Source of the DNA: Pseudomonadota bacterium
GTDB taxonomy: Bacteria; Chloroflexota; UBA5177
Assembly: GCA_021324655.1 (NCBI GenBank)
Contig: JAJPIP010000029.1
Coordinates: forward strand, 1 to 64,000
DNA length: 64,000 nt
Direction: 5' to 3'
Shown here: positions 7,806 to 16,386 of the stretch, piece by piece
Numbering within the stretch: the first letter of the stretch is position 1
Layout of the letters: each line of letters opens with the position of its first letter
Program-made: the position numbers and the translations under genes
Notes under the pieces: generated by a model
Database searches by the model: none
Told to the model about the DNA's origin: nothing
Seen by the model: the letters and a program-made list of their open reading frames with translations, nothing else

Positions 7806-8333
7806 ATGACGATGAGAATGGCCCGGACGGCACAGGCGGACACCTGGATCGCGGCACCCCCGGAGCGAGTCTGGGAGGTGGTTGGCGACATCGGGCGCGC
7901 CGGCGAATGGAGCGGCGAATCATTGGGATCGGAATGGCTCGACAGCGTGGCAGGGCCCGTGCCCGGTGCACGATTCAAGGGGCGCAACAAGCGGCACCTG
8001 ATGCGCTGGACCAGAGTCAGCCGGGTACTCACCGCCGATCCGCCGCTCGAGTTCGCGTGGGAGACGGAGCCGACGGCCCTCTACCCGGATTCCACGGAGT
8101 GGCACATCCGGCTCGCGCCGGAGTCCGGCGGCACCCGGGTGACGGAAGAGATGCGAATCATAAAGATACCGCGCCCCATGGAGATTGGCATCTACTGGCT
8201 CATCCGGGAGCATCGCGACCGCCATGAGGATCTGGTGCGTGATCTCGAGCGCCTGAAATCCCTGGTCGAGGCGGAGGATCGAGGTGAGACCGGGACCGGC
8301 AACGGCCCCGGTCCCGGAGCGCTCAACGTGTGA
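7806..8333 (+). CDS. SRPBCC (polyketide cyclase/START-like) family protein
   Basis: A 175-residue helix-grip protein. The opening TWIAAPPERVWEVVGDIGRAGEWS is the classic SRPBCC first strand and helix; WHIRLAPESGGTRVTEEMRI forms the central strands; a long C-terminal helix closes the ligand pocket. These proteins bind hydrophobic ligands or act as cyclases; no specific ligand is evident. AAGGAGGG ends 5 nt before ATG 7806. The 3' end overlaps the convergent gene at 8323 by 11 bp, and the tail is low-complexity (GETGTGNGPGPGALNV), created by a GC hairpin at 8290-8317. Confidence 0.85.
   Translation: MTMRMARTAQADTWIAAPPERVWEVVGDIGRAGEWSGESLGSEWLDSVAGPVPGARFKGRNKRHLMRWTRVSRVLTADPPLEFAWETEPTALYPDSTEWHIRLAPESGGTRVTEEMRIIKIPRPMEIGIYWLIREHRDRHEDLVRDLERLKSLVEAEDRGETGTGNGPGPGALNV
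8290..8317. terminator. Hairpin at the convergent gene junction
   Basis: A 10-bp perfect stem (8290-8299 with 8308-8317) and 8-nt loop inside the 3' end of the SRPBCC gene, just before the overlapping stop of the convergent monooxygenase-like gene. It could serve as a bidirectional terminator, but no T run is present on either side. Confidence 0.4.
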
Positions 8334-8628
8334 TGTCGAAGACCACGTTGAGGTCGGTGTACTCGGGAGGGCCCTCCCAGATCTGCATCATGCGCTGCTG
8401 GATCGCCTGCTGCTGCGGTCCGTTCTCGAACTGCCGCGCCTGCTCTTCGCTCTCAAAGAAGATCAGCGTGTAGTACTCGTCGGGGTTGTGCTGGTCTTGC
8501 ATGACCACGACACGTTGCGGTCCACCCCCGCCCATGTTGCGAAAGCGCTCTTCCATCTCCTGAGGGAGCTGCTGGGCCGTATCCTCCTGACCCGGCTTCA
8601 TCCGCGTCTTTAGCATCTGTGCCCACAT
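8323..8628 (-). CDS. ABM/dimeric alpha-beta barrel-like protein
   Basis: A 101-residue protein with the fold signature of antibiotic-biosynthesis-monooxygenase or stress-responsive dimeric ferredoxin-like domains: TRMKPGQED at the start, central strand YYTLIFFESEEQARQFENG (the usual strand followed by helix), and C-terminal helix and strand. These are small homodimers that act on aromatic or haem ligands, or are scavengers of unknown role. Ribosome site GGAGAGGAG precedes the ATG. It is convergent with the SRPBCC gene and precedes no co-directional gene closely. Confidence 0.65.
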   Translation of the reverse strand: MWAQMLKTRMKPGQEDTAQQLPQEMEERFRNMGGGGPQRVVVMQDQHNPDEYYTLIFFESEEQARQFENGPQQQAIQQRMMQIWEGPPEYTDLNVVFDITR

Positions 8629-8738
8629 GTCGTCTCTCCTCTCCTTCGCTCAACGCGCCTCGCGGCGCTCCCTATGATACGCTGCCGTCTCAACTGGTCA
8701 ATTCGGTATCGGCCACGCGGCGAGAGGTGCAAACCGCT

Positions 8739-9344
8739 CTACAGCCAGCCCTTTTCTTCGGCCAGACGGGCAGCTTCCACGCGGTTGCGGACCTCGAGTT
8801 TCTGGATGGCTTCCGAGAGGTAGTTGCGGACGGTCCCCTCCGAGAGAAAGAGGGTCTGGGCGATCTCGGCGACACTGGCGCCACGCGCCGCCACCGCCAG
8901 CACCTCGCGCTCCCGGGCGGTGAGGGGGTTATTTCCTTCACCGAGAGCGGCCAGCGCCAGGTTAGGATCGATCACCTTTTCCCCGGCCTTCACGCGGCGG
9001 ATCGCGACTGCTAATTCTGTTGCCGGTGCATCTTTGATGACGAAGCCTGCCACACCGCTCTCGACGGCCCGTCTCAGGTAGCCCGGACGGCCGAAGGTAG
9101 TGAGGATGAGGACGCGGCACCCCGGGACCTCGCGGCGCAAGGCGGCCGCCGCATCGAGGCCGTCCATGCCCGGCATTTCGATGTCGAGGAGGGCGACGTC
9201 GGGTTGCGTCGCTCCGGCGGCGGACACCACCTCGTCGCCCCGACCGACTTCGGCGACGATCTCGATGTCACCCTCCAGCGTCAGCAGGGCGGCCAGCGCC
9301 CCGCGAACCATCGTCTGGTCTTCGGCCAGCAGAACCCGAATCAT
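8739..9344 (-). CDS. NarL/FixJ-family response regulator (DesR-like)
   Basis: A 201-residue two-domain regulator. The receiver domain holds the acidic pair E8-D9, phospho-acceptor D54 in LLDIEMPGMDG, the Thr in ILTTFGRPGYL and Lys in FVIKDAP. The GerE/LuxR helix-turn-helix follows (LTAREREVLAVAARGASVAEIAQTLFLSEGTVRNYLSEAIQKL). Start ATG 9344 overlaps the stop of the upstream histidine kinase (ATGA), so the pair is translationally coupled; an in-frame start further upstream would lie inside the kinase. It probably controls the adjacent MMPL transporter or its own operon, as for DesR- and LiaR-like systems. Confidence 0.95.
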   Translation of the reverse strand: MIRVLLAEDQTMVRGALAALLTLEGDIEIVAEVGRGDEVVSAAGATQPDVALLDIEMPGMDGLDAAAALRREVPGCRVLILTTFGRPGYLRRAVESGVAGFVIKDAPATELAVAIRRVKAGEKVIDPNLALAALGEGNNPLTAREREVLAVAARGASVAEIAQTLFLSEGTVRNYLSEAIQKLEVRNRVEAARLAEEKGWL

Positions 9345-10582
9345 GCCGTTCCCACCGGGAGGATGACAGCCAGACGAAAACCTCCCTCCGGCAAGACGCC
9401 ATCCTCGCACCGCCCGCCCAGCGCCGCGGCGCGTTCGGCGAGACCGCGCACACCGGACCCTGCCGGCACCTCGGCGCCGGCACCGATTCCGTCATCCGTC
9501 ACCTCGACGGTGGTATCGTTCCCGTCACGCCGGATGCGAATCGTGCAGCGCGTGGCGCGGCTATGTCTGATGACATTGGTCACGCCCTCGCGGACCGCCC
9601 AGGCCAGCACCGCCTCCTGGGCCGGCGGTAGACCCCCGGCCTCGCCCTCGCACTCCAGCCGGATGCCCGCCGCCGTCAGAATCTCACGGGCGTTCTCCAA
9701 CTCCGAAGCGAGAGAGGGCTGCCGGTAGCCGGCAACCGCCTCTCGCACCTCGCCCAACGCCCGCCGCGCCACCGCCTCGACGTCGTGATTCTCGGCGAGC
9801 GCCCGTTCTGGCGCGATCGGAATGAGCTTGCCGACCAATTCGCTCTTGAGGGCAATGAGCGACAGGCTGTGCCCCAACAGGTCGTGCAGATCACGGGCAA
9901 AACGCAGTCGCTCTTCGTTCACCGCCAGGCGGGCAATCTCTTCCTGGGCCTCGCGTAATTCTCGATCGAGCACGATGACGCGCCCCACGATGATGACGGC
10001 GATGCCGGAGACGGCGGACTGAAACACCATCTGTCCGATCTGGACCGGGCCGGCGCTGATCAGGACGCCGAGAACGGGCGCGGCCACAATAAAGAGGCCG
10101 ATGCCGATGAGGGCGTGCCGCGGTGGGAGAGATGGCCCCAGGCTCACCACCACGAAGATGAAGATCTCCACCCACGCGTGCCGGTCGCCAAGGGTGAGGC
10201 CGAGAGCAATCGCCAGCATCACCGCGATGGCCGGCCAGGGCGTGTAGTCTCCTGTTCCGAGGCGTAGACGGCGCAGCGCGTGAATGATGTTCCAGGTGTA
10301 GACGCCGGCAAAAATAGCGGTCAACGTGAGGACGACGGCGACGCGGACGGGCGACGGGTGCGCTTGAAAGAGGGCCTGCAGCGGGTAGGCGAGGAAGGCG
10401 AGCCAGATCACCCACAGCAGCCAGATGTAGCGGCCGAGCGTCTGACCCAGCCCGGCCTCGTTCAAACTCCCAATTGCGTCCACCCGATCTCTCGTGACGT
10501 TCGCTCCCCCATTGCGTGGCGCTATTGTAGGTTGCTCGGATACCTCCCGGCGCGTCATCTCGTGCGACATATCATCGTCCAT
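9341..10582 (-). CDS. Sensor histidine kinase, DesK/NarX type (HisKA_3)
   Basis: A 413-residue membrane kinase. About five to six hydrophobic segments lie at residues ~40-190 (WLLWVIWLAFLAYPLQALF, VAVVLTLTAIFAGVYTW and others). HisKA_3 follows with phospho-His233 in FARDLHDLLGHSLSL. The ATPase domain has N box REGVTNVIRHS and G boxes VTDDGIGAGAEV and GSGVRGLAERAAALGG. No large extracellular loop is visible, so sensing is probably within the membrane. The start is uncertain: ATG 10582 or 10570; the only ribosome-site-like sequence is GAAGG just upstream of both. It overlaps its response regulator by 4 bp. Confidence 0.93.
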   Translation of the reverse strand: MDDDMSHEMTRREVSEQPTIAPRNGGANVTRDRVDAIGSLNEAGLGQTLGRYIWLLWVIWLAFLAYPLQALFQAHPSPVRVAVVLTLTAIFAGVYTWNIIHALRRLRLGTGDYTPWPAIAVMLAIALGLTLGDRHAWVEIFIFVVVSLGPSLPPRHALIGIGLFIVAAPVLGVLISAGPVQIGQMVFQSAVSGIAVIIVGRVIVLDRELREAQEEIARLAVNEERLRFARDLHDLLGHSLSLIALKSELVGKLIPIAPERALAENHDVEAVARRALGEVREAVAGYRQPSLASELENAREILTAAGIRLECEGEAGGLPPAQEAVLAWAVREGVTNVIRHSRATRCTIRIRRDGNDTTVEVTDDGIGAGAEVPAGSGVRGLAERAAALGGRCEDGVLPEGGFRLAVILPVGTA

Positions 10583-10669
10583 CCTTCGTCGTGATAAGAC
10601 GTCTGTTCCACGGACACAACCGGGACGGCACGCCGGCCGGGGTAAGGAGAAGCCACACGCTGGAGTTGA

Positions 10670-10694
10670 GGGGGCGGGTCTCGGACCCGCCCCC
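10670..10694 (-). terminator. Hairpin after the MMPL transporter gene
   Basis: An 11-bp perfect stem (10670-10680 with 10684-10694) and 3-nt loop lie 16 bp beyond the transporter stop on the minus strand. The sequence after the hairpin on that strand is not T-rich, so read-through into the kinase gene is possible. Confidence 0.5.
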
Positions 10695-10710
10695 AATTAT
10701 CACCGCGCCG

Positions 10711-12855
10711 CTAGCCCACGAGCTCCTCGGCCGGCTCCGCCGGTCGCGGGGAGACCTGCGGCGCGAGGCGGAACAGGCGGGAGAGGCCGGAGGGCAGCCA
10801 CCAGTTCCACCTGCCGAAGAGGACCACCAGGGACGGCACGAGGAGCATGCGGACAACGGTGGCATCGAGCAGGATGCCGGCGGCGAGACCGGTGCCCATG
10901 ACCTTGATCATCGTCTGCGGCGCGCTTGTCATGGAGACGAAGGCGAGGAAGAGGATGAGGGCGGCCCCGGTGATCAGCCGGCCGATGCGGCCGATGCCCA
11001 CGACCACGGCGTCCTGCGTCGAGCCCGTATCGTCGTATGCCTCACGCACACGGCTCAGCAGGAACACCTCGTAATCCATGGAGAGACCGTAGAGGAAGCA
11101 GAAGACGATCAGGGGGATCCAGGAATCGATCTCGCCGGTGCCGGGGATGCCCCACAGCGCCCGGGAACCGAAGCCGTCCTGCCAGACCAGGACCATGATG
11201 CCCCAGGCCGATGCCACGGAGAGCACGTTCAGCAGGACCGCCTTCAGGGCCAGCACCACCGAGCGGAAGGCGCGGGACAGGAAGAGGAAGGTGAGCAGAA
11301 CGATCAGCCCCAACATCAGCGGAAAGTTGCCGTAGATGGCGTTGGTGAAGTCGGCATTACCGGCGATGCCGCCGCCCACGCGCACCCGACCCGGCAGGCT
11401 ATGCGCGGTGGTTCGGACGCGGGCCAGAATGTCGCCGGCCTGCGAGGAGCTGCCGTCGGCAGTCGGGAAGGCATCGACCACGGCCAATCCGCTCCGCTGC
11501 CAGGAGATCGGGGCGATGGTGCCGCGGACACCGGGGACGGCGGCGATGTGGGCAGCCACCGAGGAGGGGGAGGTGCCCTGCACCAGCAGCTCGAAGGGCA
11601 TCAGGACACCGGAGCCGATACCGGACCGCTCCAGAGCGACCAGGCCGGCGTGAGCCGGGCCCGTCTTGGACAGCGAATCGACGCGGGAGGTCCCGAGGGA
11701 GATCGTGCTGCCGGCAGAGAGCAGGACACCGAGGATGACCAGGCCGGCGGCGGCGCCGACCCAGGGGAAGCGGACCACGCCGCGGGCCCAGGCGGTCCAG
11801 ACGCGGCTGGGGCGCGGATTCTTGTGGCGCGGCCAGTCGAGGAAGGGACCGACGGTGGCGAGGACGACCGGCAGGAGGGTGAGGACGACGGTGACCGTCA
11901 CCAGCGGAATCAGGACACCGCCGTAGCCCATGCTGCGCAGGAAGGGCAGGGGGAGCACGATCAGGGCAAAGAGGCCGATGGCCACGGTGCAGCCGCTGTA
12001 GATCACCGATCGGCCGGCGGTTTCCATGGCCCGGATGACGGCAACCTGATTCGGGAGCCCGTTGTTCCGCTCCTCGCGCCAGCGCATCACAACCAGCAGC
12101 GAGTAGTCGATCGACACGCCGAGGCCGATGAGCGCGACCAGGAACTCGACGATGAAGGAGACGTAGGTGGCCGAGGCCAGGCCCCACATGGCGAGGAAAG
12201 TGGTGGGGATGGCGACCAGCGCCATCAGCAGCGGGAGGATGGCGAGCCCGGAGCCGAAGACGAAGAGCAGCACGATGAGGGCGGTCAGCCCGGCGATCAT
12301 CGTCATGCCCATCACACTGTTGCCACCGGAGTTATTCCCCGTTCCGGCCGAGAGGGCATCGAGCCCGGTGACATTGAAGCGCGCGCCGTCGATGGACACG
12401 CCGCGTAGAGCAGCCTGAACGCGAGCCACCGAGACAGTGGGGTCGGCCATGCTGAGAGAGGCCGGCGCGTACACCAGACCGAAGGTGGTCCGGCCGTCAC
12501 GGGAGACGAAGCCGCGGTCTCCAGTCGAGCCGTACGAGGCGACGCGGCTGCCCGGCATGGCAGCGGCGACGCGATCAAAGGCCGCGGCGATCTGCGCCTT
12601 GATGCCCGGTGAAGCGACGGTGACCCCGCGCGGCAGGGTGATGACCGGCACGATGGCCGCTTGCGTCCCACCGCTGCCGAAGTGCCGCACGATAGCGGCG
12701 CTGGTGGTGATGCCTTCTCCGCCGGGAACGGTGAACTGCTTGGACAGGGCGGCGGTTGCCGACTTCGCCGAGGCCAACCCGACCACCGTCAGTATGAGCC
12801 AGAACGCGACGACGACGAGTTTGTGCGAGAGGATCCAGCGAGTGAGTGTAGCCAT
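10711..12855 (-). CDS. MMPL-family RND transporter
   Basis: A 714-residue polytopic transporter with the duplicated RND layout: TM1, a large extracytoplasmic loop (~40-190), five TMs, a second loop (~400-510), then five TMs. The first repeat carries SIDYSLLVVMRWREE and the second LSMDYEVFLLSRVRE, the paired Asp-Tyr motifs in TM4 and TM10 that relay protons in MmpL proteins. Known members export lipids or lipophilic compounds. GGAGGGA precedes ATG 12855. It is upstream of, and in the same direction as, the histidine kinase/response regulator pair, a common arrangement for stress-induced export systems. Substrate unknown. Confidence 0.93.
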   Translation of the reverse strand: MATLTRWILSHKLVVVAFWLILTVVGLASAKSATAALSKQFTVPGGEGITTSAAIVRHFGSGGTQAAIVPVITLPRGVTVASPGIKAQIAAAFDRVAAAMPGSRVASYGSTGDRGFVSRDGRTTFGLVYAPASLSMADPTVSVARVQAALRGVSIDGARFNVTGLDALSAGTGNNSGGNSVMGMTMIAGLTALIVLLFVFGSGLAILPLLMALVAIPTTFLAMWGLASATYVSFIVEFLVALIGLGVSIDYSLLVVMRWREERNNGLPNQVAVIRAMETAGRSVIYSGCTVAIGLFALIVLPLPFLRSMGYGGVLIPLVTVTVVLTLLPVVLATVGPFLDWPRHKNPRPSRVWTAWARGVVRFPWVGAAAGLVILGVLLSAGSTISLGTSRVDSLSKTGPAHAGLVALERSGIGSGVLMPFELLVQGTSPSSVAAHIAAVPGVRGTIAPISWQRSGLAVVDAFPTADGSSSQAGDILARVRTTAHSLPGRVRVGGGIAGNADFTNAIYGNFPLMLGLIVLLTFLFLSRAFRSVVLALKAVLLNVLSVASAWGIMVLVWQDGFGSRALWGIPGTGEIDSWIPLIVFCFLYGLSMDYEVFLLSRVREAYDDTGSTQDAVVVGIGRIGRLITGAALILFLAFVSMTSAPQTMIKVMGTGLAAGILLDATVVRMLLVPSLVVLFGRWNWWLPSGLSRLFRLAPQVSPRPAEPAEELVG

Positions 12856-13073
12856 GATTCCCTCCAGATGGATTTCTATGTCTTCACCCTACGGCGCGAT
12901 GGCCGCGGGCAGTAGTCAGAGTCATCACCGTTCTCAGATGACATTTGTCATGGCGGGCTCCTCTCCATCGACAGGGCGGCTATGAGAGCGGGCGCATCTC
13001 ACGGACTCACGGTTCTTTTGTCATCAGTCTGTTGCCCTCCGCCGCCGGGCTCCAGAGCATGTCCGCAATGTCA

Positions 13074-13097
13074 CCCGCAAACTCGCGAGATTGCGGG
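13074..13097. promoter_or_regulatory. 24-bp dyad in the divergent promoter region (operator candidate)
   Basis: CCCGCAA (13074-13080) and TTGCGGG (13091-13097) flank a CTCGCGAG core, giving a 24-bp palindrome with a single mismatched pair. It is the most striking element in the 334-bp gap between the MMPL gene and the XRE-type regulator gene and is a reasonable operator for the latter. The rest of the gap shows only TTTGTCAT repeated near 12946 and 13014; no clear -35/-10 pair was found. Confidence 0.4.
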
Positions 13098-13189
13098 TTC
13101 ACGAGAGAGCGTGTCATCATTGTCGTGAAGCAGCGCGCCACGCGGCCCAGTCGCACTTGTCGTCGGCCTGCCATGGAATGGGGGTTCTA

Positions 13190-15817
13190 GTGGCGGAACG
13201 CCGGCAGCAACCCATGCGCATTACGAATGAGACTCCGCTCGGTACGTTGCTGCGCCGGTACCGTGAGGAGCGAGGACTCACTCAGGAAGATCTGGCCGAG
13301 CGGGCCGGCCAAGGGATCAGCGTCAGCACGGTCAGCAACATCGAGCGGGGCCGAACACGCCCCTATCGCCACACCCTCGAGGCGCTCTGCGCGGCCCTTG
13401 AGCTGGACACGAACGAGCGAGAGGTGGTCCTTGCCAGGCGCACGCCGTCCAGTCCCTCTCCGCCCCGTCCGGCCACGGCAGTCACTCCTGTTTTCTCACC
13501 GGAAGCATTGTCTTCCCCTCTGACTCCTCTAATTGGCCGAGCCACCGAGGAAGCGGAGTTGGTGCGCCTCCTGCAGCAGGACGATGTGCGATTGGTGACG
13601 ATGACGGGCGTCGGCGGTGTTGGGAAAACCCGCCTGGCGCAAGCTGTGGTGGCGCACTTTTCCGGCGCGGTGACGGTTTCCCTGGCGGCCCTGCGGGACA
13701 CAGACCTCCTGATTCCAGCGCTGGCGCAGGCACTCGGGGTCCGTGAGGTCGGCGGCGAAGGGCTGTACGAACGGCTGATCACTCGCCTCCAGAGCGGGCC
13801 TCGATTGCTGTTTCTCGACAACTTCGAGCAGATCCTCGCCGCCGGTACGATCCTGGCCGATCTCCTGCGCGCCTGCCCGGGCGTGACCGTGCTCGTGACC
13901 AGCCGCGCGGCGCTGCGCGTCCGTGGTGAGCAGGAGTTTCCCGTCCGCCCCCTGGCGCTGCCGAGGAGCGGCACGGAGGATGATCCTGCGGCTCTCGCCA
14001 GGGTCCCGGCCGTCGCTCTCTTCCTGCAGCGCGTCCGCGCCGTGCGGCCCGATTTCGAACTCAGCGCGGAAATCGCGCCTGACATCGCGGCAATCTGTAT
14101 TCAACTGGACGGACTCCCGCTGGGTATCGAGTTAGCGGCCGCACGGAGCAGGCTGTTCCCGCCGCATGCCCTGTTGGAGCGTCTCGACCGGCGCCTACAC
14201 CTCCTGACGGTTGGCGCGAAAGACTCCCCTGACCGCCAGCAGACGTTGCGGGCAGCGATCGATTGGAGCTACAGCCTTCTGTCCCCCGAGGAGAAAACCG
14301 TCTTCGCCCGGCTATCGGTCTTCGCCGGCGGCTGTTCGCTGGAAGCGGCGGAGGCAGTCTGCAATCGGGGTGGGCAGCTGGATCTGCTGGCCGCGGTAAC
14401 CGGACTGGCCGAACACAGTCTGTTGCGCCTGGAGGACGACGGCGGCCCGCGTATCGGAATGCTGGCCACCATCAAGGAGTACGCCGCCGACCAGCTCGAG
14501 GCGGCCGGTGCGACGGTCGCGCTCCGTTCTGACCACGCGGAGTGGGCGGTCCGGCTCGTCGAGGACACGGAGCCGCATCTGACCGGACGAGACCAGGCCG
14601 AATGGCTGCTGCGGCTCGATCGCGAGCACGACAACATTCGAGCGGCGCTGAGGTGGACCCTGGAGTCCGGTGAGGTGGAACTGGCCCTTCGTCTGGTTTC
14701 GGCGATGTGGTGGTACTGGCGCAAGCGCGGATACCTGACGGAAGGGCAACGGTGGGCAGAGGGTGCGCTGGCGCAAAGTGCCGGAACACCGGAACAATTA
14801 CGAGCCAAGGCATTGACAGTCGCCGGGTACCTGGCATACCTGCGCTACGACACAGAGCAAGCCGTGGCATGGGAGGAAGAGAGTCTCGCCATCTTCCGCC
14901 GGCTGGGAGACAGCCGGGGTATCGCGCTCGCCCTCTTCGGTCTGGGCAACGTCGCCATTATGCGGGGCGACGATGCGGCAGCAGAGGCGAGATATCGGGA
15001 AATCCTGTCTCTCGAGCGCGATCCGGGACAACTGTGGGAAGTGGCCGGGGCGCTCAACAACCTGGGGTATGTCCTGGAGCGGCGGAACGAGTTAGAGGAA
15101 GGCGAGCAACGGGCAGCGGAGGGACTGGCACTCTTCCGGCAACTGGGCGATCTGCAGGGGGTGGCGTGGACGCTGATGACGCTTGCCCAGGTTTCGCGGC
15201 AAGCGGGGAAGCTGGCCAGGGCACGCGGCCGACTAGAGGAAGCGCTGGTACTGGCCCGTGAGATCGGAGATCGCGTGGGAACGACACAGATAATGACCGA
15301 TCTGGCGATCGTGGTCTGCGACGAGGGAGATGTCGAGCGTGCTCGGCAGCTGCTGGACGAGAGCTTGATCCTGGCGCGGCGGACGGAGCACGGCGGTAGC
15401 ATCGCGATCGCACTCCTCGGCCAGGGCAAGGTGGCTGAGGCACAAGGGGAGATCGACCGGGCGGCTGCGCTCTACGGAGAGTGCCTCGAGCTGTGCCGGC
15501 GAGGCGGCGACAACGTACGCCTGGCCGAATGTCTTCTACGGCTGGCACGGGTAGCGCTGGCGCAAGGATCGCCGCTGAGGGCGGCCGAATTGGTGGGAGC
15601 GGCTCAGACCACGTACCCTCCCGGCTTACCGCACGACGTCACCGCTGATGAGGATATCGACCGCCTTCAGGCAGACATTCGCTCGGCAGTCGGTGCGGAG
15701 GCCTTTCTGGCTGCGAGAGAGGCCGGGCAAGCAGCCGGCAGGGGTGCCGCGTGGACGCCACTGAGCGGCGATGAAGCCGATAGAAGCACCGGCCCCGAAT
15801 CGACCAGGAGCGGCTGA
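13190..15817 (+). CDS. XRE-HTH / NB-ARC / TPR regulator
   Basis: An 875-residue STAND regulator distinct from the SARP protein at 2500. An N-terminal Cro/CI helix-turn-helix (TLLRRYREERGLTQEDLAER then GISVSTVSNIERGRTRPY) is followed by an NB-ARC ATPase (Walker A GVGGVGKTR near residue 140; Walker B LLFLDNFEQIL near 206; ELAAARSRLFPP). The C-terminal ~350 residues are TPRs (AVAWEEESLAIFRRLGDSRG and similar). No BTAD is present. The start is uncertain: GTG 13190 is preceded by GGGGG at 13180-13184; ATG 13178 and ATG 13214 are in frame. It likely acts as an ATP-switched repressor or activator. Its target is not obvious, but the 24-bp dyad at 13074 is close. Confidence 0.9.
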   Translation: MAERRQQPMRITNETPLGTLLRRYREERGLTQEDLAERAGQGISVSTVSNIERGRTRPYRHTLEALCAALELDTNEREVVLARRTPSSPSPPRPATAVTPVFSPEALSSPLTPLIGRATEEAELVRLLQQDDVRLVTMTGVGGVGKTRLAQAVVAHFSGAVTVSLAALRDTDLLIPALAQALGVREVGGEGLYERLITRLQSGPRLLFLDNFEQILAAGTILADLLRACPGVTVLVTSRAALRVRGEQEFPVRPLALPRSGTEDDPAALARVPAVALFLQRVRAVRPDFELSAEIAPDIAAICIQLDGLPLGIELAAARSRLFPPHALLERLDRRLHLLTVGAKDSPDRQQTLRAAIDWSYSLLSPEEKTVFARLSVFAGGCSLEAAEAVCNRGGQLDLLAAVTGLAEHSLLRLEDDGGPRIGMLATIKEYAADQLEAAGATVALRSDHAEWAVRLVEDTEPHLTGRDQAEWLLRLDREHDNIRAALRWTLESGEVELALRLVSAMWWYWRKRGYLTEGQRWAEGALAQSAGTPEQLRAKALTVAGYLAYLRYDTEQAVAWEEESLAIFRRLGDSRGIALALFGLGNVAIMRGDDAAAEARYREILSLERDPGQLWEVAGALNNLGYVLERRNELEEGEQRAAEGLALFRQLGDLQGVAWTLMTLAQVSRQAGKLARARGRLEEALVLAREIGDRVGTTQIMTDLAIVVCDEGDVERARQLLDESLILARRTEHGGSIAIALLGQGKVAEAQGEIDRAAALYGECLELCRRGGDNVRLAECLLRLARVALAQGSPLRAAELVGAAQTTYPPGLPHDVTADEDIDRLQADIRSAVGAEAFLAAREAGQAAGRGAAWTPLSGDEADRSTGPESTRSG

Positions 15818-15882
15818 GTGCGCTTTCGGGTAGGAGCCCGGATGAGGTCAGCGCCTGTGCTACCAATTGATGGACCACACAC

Positions 15883-16257
15883 ATGACATCGACTATCCGC
15901 AGCATCACCATTGATTGCGCCGCGCCGACTCGTCTGGCGGGATTCTGGGCGGCGGCAACCGGCTATGTGCCGGGAGAAGCGGACGATCGGGACGAAGTGG
16001 CCGTGCTGACCGATCCCGCCGGCGGACCGCGTCTGCTGTTCCTCAAGGTGCCGGAAGGGAAGACGGTCAAGAACCGCGTGCACCTCGACCTGCGGCCGGC
16101 GGAGACGATGGAGGCCGAGGTGGAGCGGCTTATCGGCCTGGGTGCGACGCGAGTGCGCGTGGTGCAGGAGAGCTCGGATGACCTCTTCACTGTGATGCAG
16201 GATCCAGAGGGCAATGAGTTCTGCGTCGAGCGGGGAGCGCTGGATCGGCGGAGTTGA
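15883..16257 (+). CDS. VOC-family (glyoxalase-like) protein
   Basis: A 124-residue vicinal-oxygen-chelate protein with the two beta-alpha-beta-beta-beta modules: ITIDCAAPTRLAGFWAAATGY in the first, and VHLDLRP followed by DPEGNEFCVERG in the second. The His in VHLDL and Glu in EFCVE occupy metal-ligand positions of the Glyoxalase_6 type. Reaction unknown; resistance and dioxygenase-like roles occur in the family. It stands alone, 65 bp after the XRE regulator, and is followed by the repeat cluster at 16271. Confidence 0.85.
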   Translation: MTSTIRSITIDCAAPTRLAGFWAAATGYVPGEADDRDEVAVLTDPAGGPRLLFLKVPEGKTVKNRVHLDLRPAETMEAEVERLIGLGATRVRVVQESSDDLFTVMQDPEGNEFCVERGALDRRS

Positions 16258-16270
16258 CCCGTCGTCTCTG

Positions 16271-16368
16271 GGGTAGGCGCAGGGCTTGTCCCTGCGTGTC
16301 TCGGGCCACCTGTAGGCGCAGGGCTTGTCCCTGCGTGTCTCGGGCAGGGACAAGCCCTGCGCCTACCC
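16271..16368. repeat. REP-like cluster: two direct copies and one inverted copy
   Basis: A 34-bp unit occurs twice in direct orientation (16273-16306 and 16312-16345). Its first 23 bases recur inverted at 16344-16366. Each unit begins GTAG followed by a small hairpin (CGCAGGG, loop CTTGT, CCCTGCG). GTAG plus hairpin is the architecture of REP elements acted on by RAYT transposases. The inverted copy can pair with either direct copy over 23-25 bp. The cluster fills the gap between the VOC gene and the convergent MFS gene and could also act as a terminator for both. Confidence 0.75.
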
Positions 16369-16386
16369 GTTACCCGTCTGGCCGGA

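Noticed and set aside
10591-12408. 605-codon open frame on the plus strand
   Set aside because: Shadow of the MMPL transporter; Gly/Asp/His-rich composition typical of antisense GC-rich frames.
16273-16345. Two 34-bp direct repeats as a mini CRISPR array
   Set aside because: The repeats are only 5 bp apart and an inverted copy follows; there are no spacers or cas genes.
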